Positions 1 through 8,856 of a stretch of DNA of 64,000 bases are shown one piece after another. The position numbers and the translations under genes are program-made. Under the pieces are notes generated by a model. It was not told the origin of the DNA and ran no database searches. It was given only the letters and a program-made list of their open reading frames with translations. The stretch lies in the NCBI GenBank assembly GCA_045122895.1, contig JBGVIE010000008.1, positions 1-64,000 of the forward strand. Reading direction: 5' to 3'. Positions within the stretch are counted from its first letter, which is position 1. Every line of letters starts with the position of its first letter. Source of the DNA: RGIG1934 sp045122895 (GTDB lineage Bacteria; Bacillota; Clostridia; Lachnospirales; Lachnospiraceae).

Positions 1-147
1 ATCAGCCATAGAACTCTTATATTCAATATATTACTATTTCCCTTCCGACATCTTTGCACGTATTTTTATGCAATAATTCTATCATACGTGTCGTAATATG
101 TCAATTTTTAGTAATTTTCAACAAATTTTTTCAATAACGCCTCGTCG

Positions 148-1833
148 TTATTGCCGGCGAGGTACATACACTCCTCCATATCCATAGATTTCATCTGGAA
201 CTTTATTATGTCCAAGAAGTTTTCTGGCATTTTTTATAAGGAATTCCTTCATTTTCTCCCCATACAGGTAGGAATCAGTCCCACTAAGAATATATTTTTC
301 CATCAGCACTGCCGCAATTCCCGTAACAAATGGACATGCCATAGAAGTACCGGACAGCGCAGTGTATCCACCCCCGGACATAGCTGATATAATATCTACT
401 CCCGGAGCAACTAAGTCCGGCTTAACACTTCTGTTAAGTCTTGTGTATCCCCTTCCAGTGAAAATAGCTGCCCTTCCAGTTGTGACATCGTATGCTCCAA
501 CTGATATTACTTTTCTCGAGGTCGATGGAATAGTAAGCGTCGTATACGGATCAGGACGTAAAAATCTTGTATTTTTAACTCTTCCCACCCCTGCCGGAAG
601 CCACATATCGTACTGTCCTACAACTATTTTTTTACCTGTCAGTATTATTCTCCATATTCCAGGTCTTACAAATCCCTCCTCTTTGTCCGGAATAAAATCA
701 ATATATATCTCCTGATATCTGCTGTAGGGACTGGGATATCCGTTTATTATCTTTATCTGCATATCTGTTAAGGAAAATGATTGTACAACATCATCAGACA
801 CAATCAGTTCTTCAGAATAAAATCCCGGAATCCTTATTCTTACAGAGAAATCATCAACAAACTCTTTCCATATCTGCGCAGAGAAAGAAGTCTGAAATTC
901 TCCTACCTCAAGCTCAACTACTTCTTCGCTGCTTTCTGACAGTTTACCGGAAGTATGAATCTGAGCATCACCTTCATTTCCTGCCCCTACACACATTACA
1001 CTCCTTCCATAGTCTACCGCTGTGTCAATAAAAGTCTCAAGCAGTGAATTTCCATCATGTGAACCATAATTGTTTCCAATGCTCAGATTAACTGCTATAG
1101 GTCTATTTACCACAACTCCGATATTAATAACAAAATTAACTGCCATCATTATCTCACTAGTCAGAGGAAAACCGCCACTTCTTGCCCTTCCAAGCTTTAC
1201 AACAATTATCTCACTCTCACTTGCAATTCCGCTGTTTCCTGCCATAATTCCTGCAACATGTGTTCCATGACCTGAAAAATCATTATTTGTTCTGACTCCT
1301 TTCTCTAACATCATATTAATCTCATCCGAAAAATAAACACTTCCAAAATCATATCCTTGCGGAGCCGTTCCTCTGTTATCACTCTGATCCCACATACAAA
1401 AAATCCTTGTACTCCCATCATTTTTCCTAAACTCCGGATGAGAAAAATCAATCCCACTGTCAATGCAAGCCGTAAAAACACCTTTTCCTTTGTATCCTTC
1501 ATTTATCAGAAAATCTACCCCTGTAGCTCTTTTTCCACTTACCACCGAATAATACAATCTCTTTGGTTTTTCTATATATATTATTTGTTCCATCTGTGTT
1601 ATCATCTCTATATTATCAGTTTTAACATACAAAATGGCGTAATTATTAATTAGATATACAATTCTTATTCCTATATTTTTTAGAAATTCAATATCCCCTA
1701 CATATCGTACAATAAGCTCCCACACACCACTTGTCTCATCATATCCTGCATCTAGTTCCCCCGATTTTCTTCTCTCATCACTTGTTAGATTTAGTGACAG
1801 GTTAAGTAAAGGTTCAAGTTTTTGGCTATACAT
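148..1833 (-). CDS. S8 (subtilisin-like) serine peptidase, Csp-like
   Basis: Subtilase of 561 residues. The catalytic triad motifs are all visible: Asp in DSGIDFSH (about residue 125), His in GHGTHVAG (about 187) and Ser in GTSMACP (about 500). No signal peptide is seen; the first ~95 residues look like a prodomain ahead of the catalytic fold, and there is a long insertion (about 290-440) between the His and Ser motifs. This layout matches the clostridial S8 peptidases related to the germination proteases CspA/B/C, although many paralogues in Lachnospiraceae have no known role. It is transcribed alone, divergent from the MATE gene. All three catalytic residues are kept, so it should be active. 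Subfamily role is inference. Confidence 0.9.
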   Translation of the reverse strand: MYSQKLEPLLNLSLNLTSDERRKSGELDAGYDETSGVWELIVRYVGDIEFLKNIGIRIVYLINNYAILYVKTDNIEMITQMEQIIYIEKPKRLYYSVVSGKRATGVDFLINEGYKGKGVFTACIDSGIDFSHPEFRKNDGSTRIFCMWDQSDNRGTAPQGYDFGSVYFSDEINMMLEKGVRTNNDFSGHGTHVAGIMAGNSGIASESEIIVVKLGRARSGGFPLTSEIMMAVNFVINIGVVVNRPIAVNLSIGNNYGSHDGNSLLETFIDTAVDYGRSVMCVGAGNEGDAQIHTSGKLSESSEEVVELEVGEFQTSFSAQIWKEFVDDFSVRIRIPGFYSEELIVSDDVVQSFSLTDMQIKIINGYPSPYSRYQEIYIDFIPDKEEGFVRPGIWRIILTGKKIVVGQYDMWLPAGVGRVKNTRFLRPDPYTTLTIPSTSRKVISVGAYDVTTGRAAIFTGRGYTRLNRSVKPDLVAPGVDIISAMSGGGYTALSGTSMACPFVTGIAAVLMEKYILSGTDSYLYGEKMKEFLIKNARKLLGHNKVPDEIYGYGGVYVPRRQ

Positions 1834-1969
1834 TTATACGTCTTCATTTTTAGTTAATTATTTATATGCGCGTTTACCTAATTTTATTATAAAAGCTATT
1901 ATATTATTATATTTATAGGTGTTTTTTTCATTTTTTTTAATTTTTTTGTTACTTTTTTGCTATTTTCTC

Positions 1970-1997
1970 TTGAAATATATTTCTGTCGTGCTATACT
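1970..1997 (+). promoter_or_regulatory. Sigma-A promoter for the MATE gene
   Basis: TTGAAA (1970-1975), 16-nt spacer, TATACT (1992-1997), about 35 nt before the start codon. A strongly T-rich tract (about 1920-1965) lies just upstream. Confidence 0.65.
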
Positions 1998-2032
1998 GAA
2001 ATCAGTTAATATTTTTGTATAGGAGGGATATT

Positions 2033-3379
2033 ATGGCAGAACAGAATGTAAAAGATATGTCTCTATTTAAATTAGGTTGGCCTATTTTTGTCCAGGCATT
2101 TTTATCAATGTGTCTTGGATATATTGATACTCTGATGATTAGTAAATATTCAGAGACTGCTGTGGGAGGTTTGGGCAATGCCAACCAGATTATTGGTTTT
2201 TTAACACTTGCTTTTACCATTATTTCAAGTGCAACAGGTGTTATTGTAGCCCAGTATCTTGGTGCTAAGCTAAAGGATAAGCTCAGTCAGATATATACTG
2301 TTTCACTTATTTTTAACTTATTGCTCAGTGCACTTATAAGTCTTATAGTATATGTATTTTGCGACGGAATTATAAACATTATGAAAATTCCAACAGTCAT
2401 GATTCCTGATGCAAGAAGTTATATGAGAATAGTAGGTGGCTTCTTATTTTTACAGGCTACAATAGATATTTTTTCTCAGATTTTTAGAAATAACGGAAAG
2501 ACAATGCTTGGTATGTTTATTGTAATCGGAATGAATATCATAAATATCTTTGGTAACTATTTATTCCTTTACGGACCACTTAAGTTTCTCGATTTAGGTG
2601 TAGAAGGGGTTGCTATCTCTACTACACTTAGTAGAGTTTTTGGTGCACTAGCCGCCATTTGGTTTTTCCATACCCAAATAGAAGGAAAAATATCGCTTAG
2701 GTATTTAAAGCCTTTCCCGTTTGATGTATTAAAGAGTCTCATCAGGCTTGGTATCCCTACGGCCGGCGAGAATATTTCATACAATATTGCCCAGCTTTTT
2801 ATACTGACTTTTGTAAATTCATTTAACTCAACCGTAGTTACTAATACAAAGTCATTTGTAAGCATACTTAGCAATTTTGCTTTTCTATATTCAGTTGCTG
2901 CCGCATCTGCTACAGCTATAATAGTTGGTCATGCAGTTGGTGCAAATGAATATGACTTTGCATACAACAAGGTACTATCAACCTTGAAAAAATCCATGGT
3001 GATATCAGTCGCCATAGCAACCATTAATTTCTTTATCAGTCCTATTACACTTGGATTGTTTACAAAGAATCCGGACATAATATCTCTTGGAAAAAAAGTA
3101 TTATTCATATGCATCTTCCTTGAATTTGGAAGAACTGCAAATCTTGCAATCATCAATAGTATGAGAGCTGCAGGCGATGTCAAATTCCCAACATATCTTG
3201 GTATGGCATCAATGTGGACGATATCTGTGCTTGGCGGTTACATACTTGGAATCGTACTTGACCTTGGTCTTATCGGTATCTGGATTAGTATGGCTGCAGA
3301 CGAAATTGTTCGAGGCATCGTTGTATTTATTAGATGGAAAAATGGTAAATGGCGCGATAAACGCGTAGTGAAAGCCTAA
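2033..3379 (+). CDS. MATE-family multidrug/metabolite efflux transporter
   Basis: Inner-membrane cation-coupled exporter of about 448 residues, with some twelve hydrophobic segments in two halves, as expected for MATE proteins (450-460 residues). The start is ATG at 2033 because an AGGAGG site lies at 2021-2026; an in-frame TTG at 2015 is upstream of that site. It has its own promoter and ends in a strong hairpin terminator, so it is a single-gene unit. The substrate cannot be told from sequence; DinF/NorM-like drug export is possible. Confidence 0.9.
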   Translation: MAEQNVKDMSLFKLGWPIFVQAFLSMCLGYIDTLMISKYSETAVGGLGNANQIIGFLTLAFTIISSATGVIVAQYLGAKLKDKLSQIYTVSLIFNLLLSALISLIVYVFCDGIINIMKIPTVMIPDARSYMRIVGGFLFLQATIDIFSQIFRNNGKTMLGMFIVIGMNIINIFGNYLFLYGPLKFLDLGVEGVAISTTLSRVFGALAAIWFFHTQIEGKISLRYLKPFPFDVLKSLIRLGIPTAGENISYNIAQLFILTFVNSFNSTVVTNTKSFVSILSNFAFLYSVAAASATAIIVGHAVGANEYDFAYNKVLSTLKKSMVISVAIATINFFISPITLGLFTKNPDIISLGKKVLFICIFLEFGRTANLAIINSMRAAGDVKFPTYLGMASMWTISVLGGYILGIVLDLGLIGIWISMAADEIVRGIVVFIRWKNGKWRDKRVVKA

Positions 3380-3425
3380 AAAAAGTGCATTGTACTTCTG
3401 GTTCATAGTACAATGCACTTTTTTA
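3378..3425. terminator. Bidirectional hairpin terminator
   Basis: Perfect stem AAAAGTGCATTGTAC / GTACAATGCACTTTT around a 12-nt loop, with A-tract on one side and T-tract on the other. It serves the MATE gene (+) and the convergent GTPase gene (-). Confidence 0.9.
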
Positions 3426-3429
3426 TTTT

Positions 3430-4377
3430 CTACATATACACAAGCATATCGTCAGGCTGTGGTGTCTTCTCTATGCCGGTTGCATATAAGACCGGTCCCT
3501 TACCTCTATACTCTTTAACAAATTCTCTCTTAACCTTTGCCGTTACTGTTACCCAGTCCTTATCATTAAGACTGTCTGTGTCAGCGTACTTGCAAAGCAT
3601 TCCAAGATATGTCATATCATCAGCACAGCAGGTCATCGCAAATCTTCCCGGGACAAAAATTCCACTTCCATATTTTGGCGGTTTAAATACTAATGCCTGG
3701 AATCTAACAACTTTTCCATCGTATTTCTTTGGATTATCCATAGCATCAGTAAACCATATTCCATAATCTTCCATACCGATATCAACAATATCCGCATCCA
3801 TATCAAATGGCATCCCTTCATCCGGCAATGGCCCGTTAAAATCAGGATGAGCTTCATATGCAATCTGTGCTTTACTGTTAATCATCTTGATATTTCTTCT
3901 AAATTCATTCTTCTTGGTATTAGCATCACATCTGTTAAGAATTACAAGGTCAGCAAGCTTAACCTGTTCTACAATCATAGACCTCATATTCGACCAATAC
4001 ATACCATATGTGGTAGCGTCTACTGTAGAAATAACCTGTGCTAAAATCCATATATCAGGATAATTATCCTCATCAATAATGGGATCGATTACCCATGTTC
4101 CGTTATATTCAATCATAACCTTGTCCGGCTTGTGAATCTCCTCACATTTTGCAAGATATTCGGCTGTGATTTCCTCTAACTCTTCCACTCTCTCTACATA
4201 TATTTTTCTTCTGGCAAGCTCAAGCTCATCGTACTCTTCCATACCCTCCTCGCAGACAATAAGCAACACCTTATCACCACCGATAAACTGCTTGTCCTCC
4301 AAGGTATCTTTGATAAAACTTGTCTTACCACTTTCTAAAAATCCTGTAAATAAAAATACCGGTACTTCTCTTTTCAT
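3430..4377 (-). CDS. COG0523-type GTPase with DUF1980-like C-terminal domain
   Basis: About 315 residues. The N-terminal half is a CobW-like P-loop GTPase (Walker A GFLESGKTSF near residue 10; NRCD as the guanine-specificity motif near 145). It lacks the C-x-C-C metal motif usual in this superfamily and present in the next gene. The C-terminal ~110 residues (from about KVVRFQALVFKPP to the end, with RFAMTCCADD) resemble the C-terminal domain of DUF1980/TIGR03943 proteins, which accompany COG0701-type permeases. Start chosen at ATG 4377 with GGAAGG 8 nt upstream; the longer TTG start lies on top of that site. It is 19 nt downstream of the His-rich GTPase gene and probably co-transcribed. Likely metal (zinc?) homeostasis by association; the fusion reading is inference. 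Confidence 0.75.
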   Translation of the reverse strand: MKREVPVFLFTGFLESGKTSFIKDTLEDKQFIGGDKVLLIVCEEGMEEYDELELARRKIYVERVEELEEITAEYLAKCEEIHKPDKVMIEYNGTWVIDPIIDEDNYPDIWILAQVISTVDATTYGMYWSNMRSMIVEQVKLADLVILNRCDANTKKNEFRRNIKMINSKAQIAYEAHPDFNGPLPDEGMPFDMDADIVDIGMEDYGIWFTDAMDNPKKYDGKVVRFQALVFKPPKYGSGIFVPGRFAMTCCADDMTYLGMLCKYADTDSLNDKDWVTVTAKVKREFVKEYRGKGPVLYATGIEKTPQPDDMLVYM

Positions 4378-4396
4378 AAATATTCCTTCCAACTAC

Positions 4397-5521
4397 CTAA
4401 ACTGCGAAAAGCTCTTCTAATTCCTTCTCTTTAAGGTCTTTTCCGATTACACATAACTTACCTGTTATGTCAGCTTCACCTGTTCTGATTTCATATTCAC
4501 CCGGAACTAAATCAAAATAAATCCATGTTCCATCCTCATTTGGAAGAATACCTTTTGCTCTTAAGATAACACCATATTCTTCTGTCTCTGACAGCTTAAC
4601 AAGGGCAGATTCCACCATCTCCTTAGTGTACTTGTGGGAAGTAGTTCTTCCAAAGCTGGTAAACACTTCATCTGCATGATGATGGTGATGATCGTGGTCA
4701 TGACCACATCCACAACTGCACTCTTCACCATGTTTATGATGATGATCGTGGTCATGACAACAACACTCTTCGTCATGTTCATGATGATGTTCGTGGTCGT
4801 GACAACAACACTCTTCGTCATGATTATGGTGGTGTTCGTGCTCATGGTGATGATCGTGGTCATGGTGATGATCATGATGATGTCCACATACAGGACAAGC
4901 TTCATCCTCCATAAGCTCCGCCTCTAAGGTCTTCTTCTCTTCCATAGCACTTAAAATCTGCTTACCTGTTATATCATCCCAAGGAGTTGTAACTATTGTT
5001 GCATTAGCATTATGCTCTCTGAGTGATTTAACACACTCATCCAATGCCTTTTCAGGCATTTTCTGTGTACGGCTGATAACAATTGTCCCTGCACTCTCAA
5101 CCTGATTGTTGAAAAATTCACCAAAATTCTTCATATACATCTTAGTCTTAAGACCATCTACGATTGCAGTTGTGCTATTTATTGTGATATCTCCATCTAT
5201 TCCTTCAACAGCCTTCATTACATCAGACAACTTTCCAACACCTGATGGCTCGATGATTATTCTGTCCGGTGCATATTTATCAATTACTTCCTTAAGTGCT
5301 GTACCGAAATCACCTACAAGTGAACAACAGATACAACCTGAATTCATCTCTGTAATTTCAATTCCTGCATCTTTAAGAAAACCTCCATCGATGCCAATCT
5401 CACCAAACTCATTTTCGATTAATACGATTTTCTCTCCCTCAAATGCTTCTGCAATAAGTTTCTTAATAAATGTTGTCTTACCGGCTCCAAGAAAGCCTGA
5501 TACAATATCAATCTTTGTCAT
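4397..5521 (-). CDS. CobW/COG0523 GTPase with His/Cys-rich metal-binding region
   Basis: Putative metallochaperone GTPase of 374 residues. Walker A GFLGAGKTTF (about residue 8), the metal motif GCICCS (about 63) and the guanine-specificity region SRTQK are visible. Between about residues 205 and 285 lies a CPVCG knuckle followed by a His/Asp/Glu/Cys-rich tract built from three 15-residue units, each beginning EEC(C/S)C. A short CobW C-terminal domain follows. COG0523 proteins deliver or insert Zn, Co or Fe; the extreme His/Cys load suggests a metal reservoir. Middle gene of a three-gene operon starting at 6054. Metal identity is unknown; no Zur box was recognised. Confidence 0.88.
   Translation of the reverse strand: MTKIDIVSGFLGAGKTTFIKKLIAEAFEGEKIVLIENEFGEIGIDGGFLKDAGIEITEMNSGCICCSLVGDFGTALKEVIDKYAPDRIIIEPSGVGKLSDVMKAVEGIDGDITINSTTAIVDGLKTKMYMKNFGEFFNNQVESAGTIVISRTQKMPEKALDECVKSLREHNANATIVTTPWDDITGKQILSAMEEKKTLEAELMEDEACPVCGHHHDHHHDHDHHHEHEHHHNHDEECCCHDHEHHHEHDEECCCHDHDHHHKHGEECSCGCGHDHDHHHHHADEVFTSFGRTTSHKYTKEMVESALVKLSETEEYGVILRAKGILPNEDGTWIYFDLVPGEYEIRTGEADITGKLCVIGKDLKEKELEELFAV
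4679..4857. repeat. 45-bp tandem repeat inside the His-rich GTPase gene
   Basis: The block beginning TCTTC(A/G)(C/T)CATG recurs at 4722, 4767 and 4812, exactly 45 nt apart, and encodes the 15-residue EEC-C/S-C plus His-rich units. The flanks carry shorter CATGATGATG-type iterations. The tract may vary in copy number between strains. Confidence 0.85.
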
Positions 5522-5565
5522 AACAATAATTATCTCCGTTTCTATTAATAATTTAACATAACTGT

Positions 5566-6054
5566 TTAATGTTCTAAAATCTCAACAGCAGTGATATCAA
5601 TCGGATAACCAAACATCATTCCAATAATGGCTCTGTGCCATACTTCTGTCGGGAACTTATAATCGAAATATCTTCCACTCATAAGATCCAGTAACTCATA
5701 TCCCATGAATTCTTTAATCTTTGCATCGTAGCCTTCCTCTGCAAAATCGACACCATTTCTCTTGTACTCCTCTATAATGCTGTCTGCATCATAGAAATCT
5801 TCAAGCTTACCCTTTCTGCACATCTCAAGATAGATTTCTCCACTACCTTCATAGTTAGTTGTGATATATGTCATATTCTCATTGAATGTACTCTTAACTT
5901 TTGTAAGTTCCATTCTGTCCTTGATACTAATTCCGACACATAATCTCTTATCCTCCTGAATAGCATGATACAAAACATAATCTCTGTATCTCTCATCATT
6001 GAATCTGCTTGTAGCATTCTCCGTATTCATATACTTGCATTTATACTGTCCCAT
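5566..6054 (-). CDS. Conserved-looking hypothetical protein, first gene of GTPase operon
   Basis: Soluble protein of 162 residues, not recognised. It is rich in charged and aromatic residues, with no signal peptide or membrane segment and no metal-ligand cluster. Start set at ATG 6054 because GGAGG lies just upstream; the longer frame to 6147 has no such site and would overlap the promoter. It sits 44 nt upstream of the His-rich GTPase gene and behind its own promoter, so it probably belongs functionally to the metal-handling operon. No function is claimed. Confidence 0.7.
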   Translation of the reverse strand: MGQYKCKYMNTENATSRFNDERYRDYVLYHAIQEDKRLCVGISIKDRMELTKVKSTFNENMTYITTNYEGSGEIYLEMCRKGKLEDFYDADSIIEEYKRNGVDFAEEGYDAKIKEFMGYELLDLMSGRYFDYKFPTEVWHRAIIGMMFGYPIDITAVEILEH

Positions 6055-6119
6055 ATTAATCCTCCATTCCAGAGCGTTTTCGCAACAACGCCCCATTCTG
6101 AAATATTTTTCTATCCTTA

Positions 6120-6147
6120 AGTATAACTCACTTAAAATGATTGTCAA
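6120..6147 (-). promoter_or_regulatory. Sigma-A promoter of the GTPase operon
   Basis: On the minus strand: TTGACA (6147-6142), 16-nt spacer, TATACT (6125-6120). The -35 box overlaps the stop codon of the upstream sulfatase gene. A small GCGTT/AACGC hairpin lies in the leader before the ribosome site. Confidence 0.7.
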
Positions 6148-8126
6148 TTGATTTTCTTTAACTTCTCTTCCAATGTTGCCATATGCGTCTCATCTGCAAA
6201 ATAATCATTGTAAAAAATCTGATCACAGAATTTTATCTTATCAACAAGCTTAATTGAGCTGTTTTTAAAGTCTTCAATATACTCATCCGTAACTGAATCA
6301 GCCCTATACAACATATTATTGAAATTTCTACATACGATTCCATCTCCGACAAAAAATCCATATGCTCTCGAATAAAGTGGTGACTCAACATCGCTAAATA
6401 CAGAATTACCATAGTACATATTGCTATAATACTTCACGCCAAGTAAATCTAAAATCGTTGGAACTATATCAGAAGTACATGTGAATTTGTCAATAACCTT
6501 ATGTTCTAAATTCTTATCATAAATCATAAATGGAACTTTGTATAAATCCGTATAATATCTTTCTGTTCCATAATCCTCTATATCTTTCACATAATTACTA
6601 AGCTGCTGATAATATGAGTTGTGGTCACCAAACATCACAATCGTAGTCTTATCAAGCAATCCCTTCTTTTTAAGGTCTTTCATCATAATACCAATGGCAT
6701 TATCAAAATCCATAACCGTCGTCATATAATTGATAAGATTTTCTTCATTGTCGTTATCACCTGCCGGTGTATATACCTTTAACAGTTTTTCTCTATACTT
6801 TGCAAGATTATCTCTTTCATAGTAGATTCCATGCATAGTAATAGTAGTTATATAAGTGTAAAATCTCTTATCTTTTCTGAACATTAAGTCCTTACAGGTG
6901 GTAAACATCTCTGAATCCAGGTTTCTCTCGCCCTCTTCAAGGTAATTAACCATTGTAGGCTTTTTGCCGGCTTTAGTCTTCTCATCAACAATATCCATCA
7001 TATCATAGCAGTCCGTGAGCTTTTCAAAGCCAAAAGACTTATGTGTATACTCTCTGTTGTAGAAAGACTTGTATCCATTGTGGAAAGAATTTGCTACTAT
7101 ATCATCCTCTGATAAAAGCTTAAGAGTATTCGGTGCAGTCTGTGGCATCGCATTATTCTCAAAATCATAATCAACATATGAATCAGTCGGATAACTTCCA
7201 AGCAAACTTAAGGTCTCTGAGATATCAGTCTTTTCTTTAGAATGGAAATTATTCATTACAACACTCTCGTTGTAGAACTTTGTAAGATTCGGGAATAAAT
7301 ATTTCAAATCTTTTTTACTAAGTCCCAGACCATTTGGATATTCATCATTTTGCATAAACCCAAACCATTCAAAAGACTCCACTAGAATCGTAATTACATT
7401 ATTGCCCTTTGAGATAGCAAAGTATGGTGATTCACAAGCCACGTCACTATATATAAAACTCTCAATTTCTTCATCTGTAAGCTTCTCCGTCTTATCATAA
7501 AGCAACCCCTTTGACATCTCATTTACAAGATTTCCCATAATTCCCATACTTGTATATGCTGAATCATTATCATTGTCAATCATATTTACATACTTATTCT
7601 TGCTGCTTGAGTTGTAAGACCAGGTAACATACACCAAACTTCCCACACAGAATAAAGCGAGCAATGAGTATGCAATCCTGTGATTTTTAGAAACATCAAC
7701 CACTTTATTACGTCTTACATATCTCCTTCCAAAAATTATAAACATTGAGCACACAAATAATTCAGAATAAAACGCTACAAAATTCATAGGGATACTCTCA
7801 AGAATTCCCCAGGCGTCATTCCTTAGATAAAGCATACCAAAGTCAAAATACTGACCTGTCATATCATAAACAACCACAAACGCAATATCCATAACTGCCT
7901 GCACAACGAGGAAAACAGTACATACAAAATATCTTAAAATATTCTTCTTAATAAGAAGTACTATAAATACCACAAGTCCAATCAGCCCCATATACAGTGC
8001 GGGGTTCTGGATAATCAATTCTCCTTCAACTGCGTACACTGAAAGTGCTTCCATCAAAAAAGAAAAAAGCACAAATGTAATGACTAATTTGTTTTCTTTA
8101 CACCAATTAACTATTTTATCTTTCAT
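6144..8126 (-). CDS. LtaS-like membrane sulfatase-fold phosphotransferase
   Basis: 660-residue membrane enzyme of the lipoteichoic acid synthase family. Five hydrophobic segments occupy residues ~10-175, then a linker and an extracellular alkaline-phosphatase/sulfatase domain. Metal-ligand motifs are visible: ILVESFE (Glu), EKTDIS with the nucleophile Thr, TMHGIYYE (His) and MFGDHN (Asp-His). The family transfers glycerol-phosphate from phosphatidylglycerol onto a membrane-anchored polymer; true LtaS versus a paralogue making another phospho-polymer cannot be decided here. Thirty-one nt downstream of a membrane-protein gene in the same orientation, probably co-transcribed. Confidence 0.85.
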   Translation of the reverse strand: MKDKIVNWCKENKLVITFVLFSFLMEALSVYAVEGELIIQNPALYMGLIGLVVFIVLLIKKNILRYFVCTVFLVVQAVMDIAFVVVYDMTGQYFDFGMLYLRNDAWGILESIPMNFVAFYSELFVCSMFIIFGRRYVRRNKVVDVSKNHRIAYSLLALFCVGSLVYVTWSYNSSSKNKYVNMIDNDNDSAYTSMGIMGNLVNEMSKGLLYDKTEKLTDEEIESFIYSDVACESPYFAISKGNNVITILVESFEWFGFMQNDEYPNGLGLSKKDLKYLFPNLTKFYNESVVMNNFHSKEKTDISETLSLLGSYPTDSYVDYDFENNAMPQTAPNTLKLLSEDDIVANSFHNGYKSFYNREYTHKSFGFEKLTDCYDMMDIVDEKTKAGKKPTMVNYLEEGERNLDSEMFTTCKDLMFRKDKRFYTYITTITMHGIYYERDNLAKYREKLLKVYTPAGDNDNEENLINYMTTVMDFDNAIGIMMKDLKKKGLLDKTTIVMFGDHNSYYQQLSNYVKDIEDYGTERYYTDLYKVPFMIYDKNLEHKVIDKFTCTSDIVPTILDLLGVKYYSNMYYGNSVFSDVESPLYSRAYGFFVGDGIVCRNFNNMLYRADSVTDEYIEDFKNSSIKLVDKIKFCDQIFYNDYFADETHMATLEEKLKKIN

Positions 8127-8157
8127 CTTCTACACTCTTTCTTTGTATTTTTCTAGA

Positions 8158-8838
8158 CTACAGAATATAAATCAAAACAACGCATAAAAATGTCTTACTT
8201 ACGCTCTCATGTGTAATTCTAAAAATCAAACCATACACAAGGTACAATAATACATATGTCACTGGCAATGTAACAAAAGAAAATGCTACATCAAACAAGC
8301 CTGCTGTAAGCATAAGGACAATACCGCCATAAGGCACAATCTCTTTCTTATTAAAATGTGACATAAAGTCTTCAACCATTTCCATCATAATAACAACCCA
8401 GGCACATTTAATTACATTACATAAAATAACGGCAATTTTTGCCATAAGCTCATAACCTGTGAACTTAACGCCCAAGTCATAAAATGGTTTAACCTCAAAT
8501 CCAATCTGAGCACTAATAACAAATATCGATACCATCACAAGACCAATCACTATAAGAAGATTCTTTGTCTCTAACTCTCTTCCAATGGTATCAGGATTTG
8601 TAAGTAAGTTAATTCCGAACTTTGCATATACAACAAGCACCATTATTACAAGCGTTGCTGCCCATGACACACACAATACTATTCCAACGAAGAATTTTGT
8701 GTTCTGACCATAGTTGATTGAGTCAAAATATGGTGCTGTAAGCTTTGATAAAAAATAGCATCCTGCCAAAATCACCCATGATACTACAAACAGAACCACA
8801 CTCAGCTTACACGATAGTACTTTTTCATTTTTATCCAT
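8158..8838 (-). CDS. Polytopic membrane protein of unknown function
   Basis: 226 residues with about six hydrophobic segments and short charged loops. I do not recognise the family. Start at ATG 8838, preceded by GGAGG; the longer TTG start at 8850 is rejected. It lies between an S66 peptidase gene (18-nt gap) and the LtaS-like gene (31-nt gap), so a role in envelope polymer assembly is a reasonable guess from context only. Confidence 0.75.
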   Translation of the reverse strand: MDKNEKVLSCKLSVVLFVVSWVILAGCYFLSKLTAPYFDSINYGQNTKFFVGIVLCVSWAATLVIMVLVVYAKFGINLLTNPDTIGRELETKNLLIVIGLVMVSIFVISAQIGFEVKPFYDLGVKFTGYELMAKIAVILCNVIKCAWVVIMMEMVEDFMSHFNKKEIVPYGGIVLMLTAGLFDVAFSFVTLPVTYVLLYLVYGLIFRITHESVSKTFLCVVLIYIL

Positions 8839-8856
8839 CTTAACCTCCAAGTCATC

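Noticed and set aside
132..153. Perfect CAATAACG/CGTTATTG inverted repeat at the end of the S8 protease gene
   Set aside because: It overlaps the last codons and is followed on the coding strand by A-rich, not T-rich, sequence, so it is not a convincing terminator.
4634..4927. Open frame on the plus strand opposite the His-rich region (Met/Val-rich)
   Set aside because: It is the antisense shadow of the CATGATGATG repeats, with no ribosome site.
6055..6143. Zur or other metal-repressor operator before the COG0523 operon
   Set aside because: I found a promoter and a small hairpin but no palindrome resembling a known Zur box.
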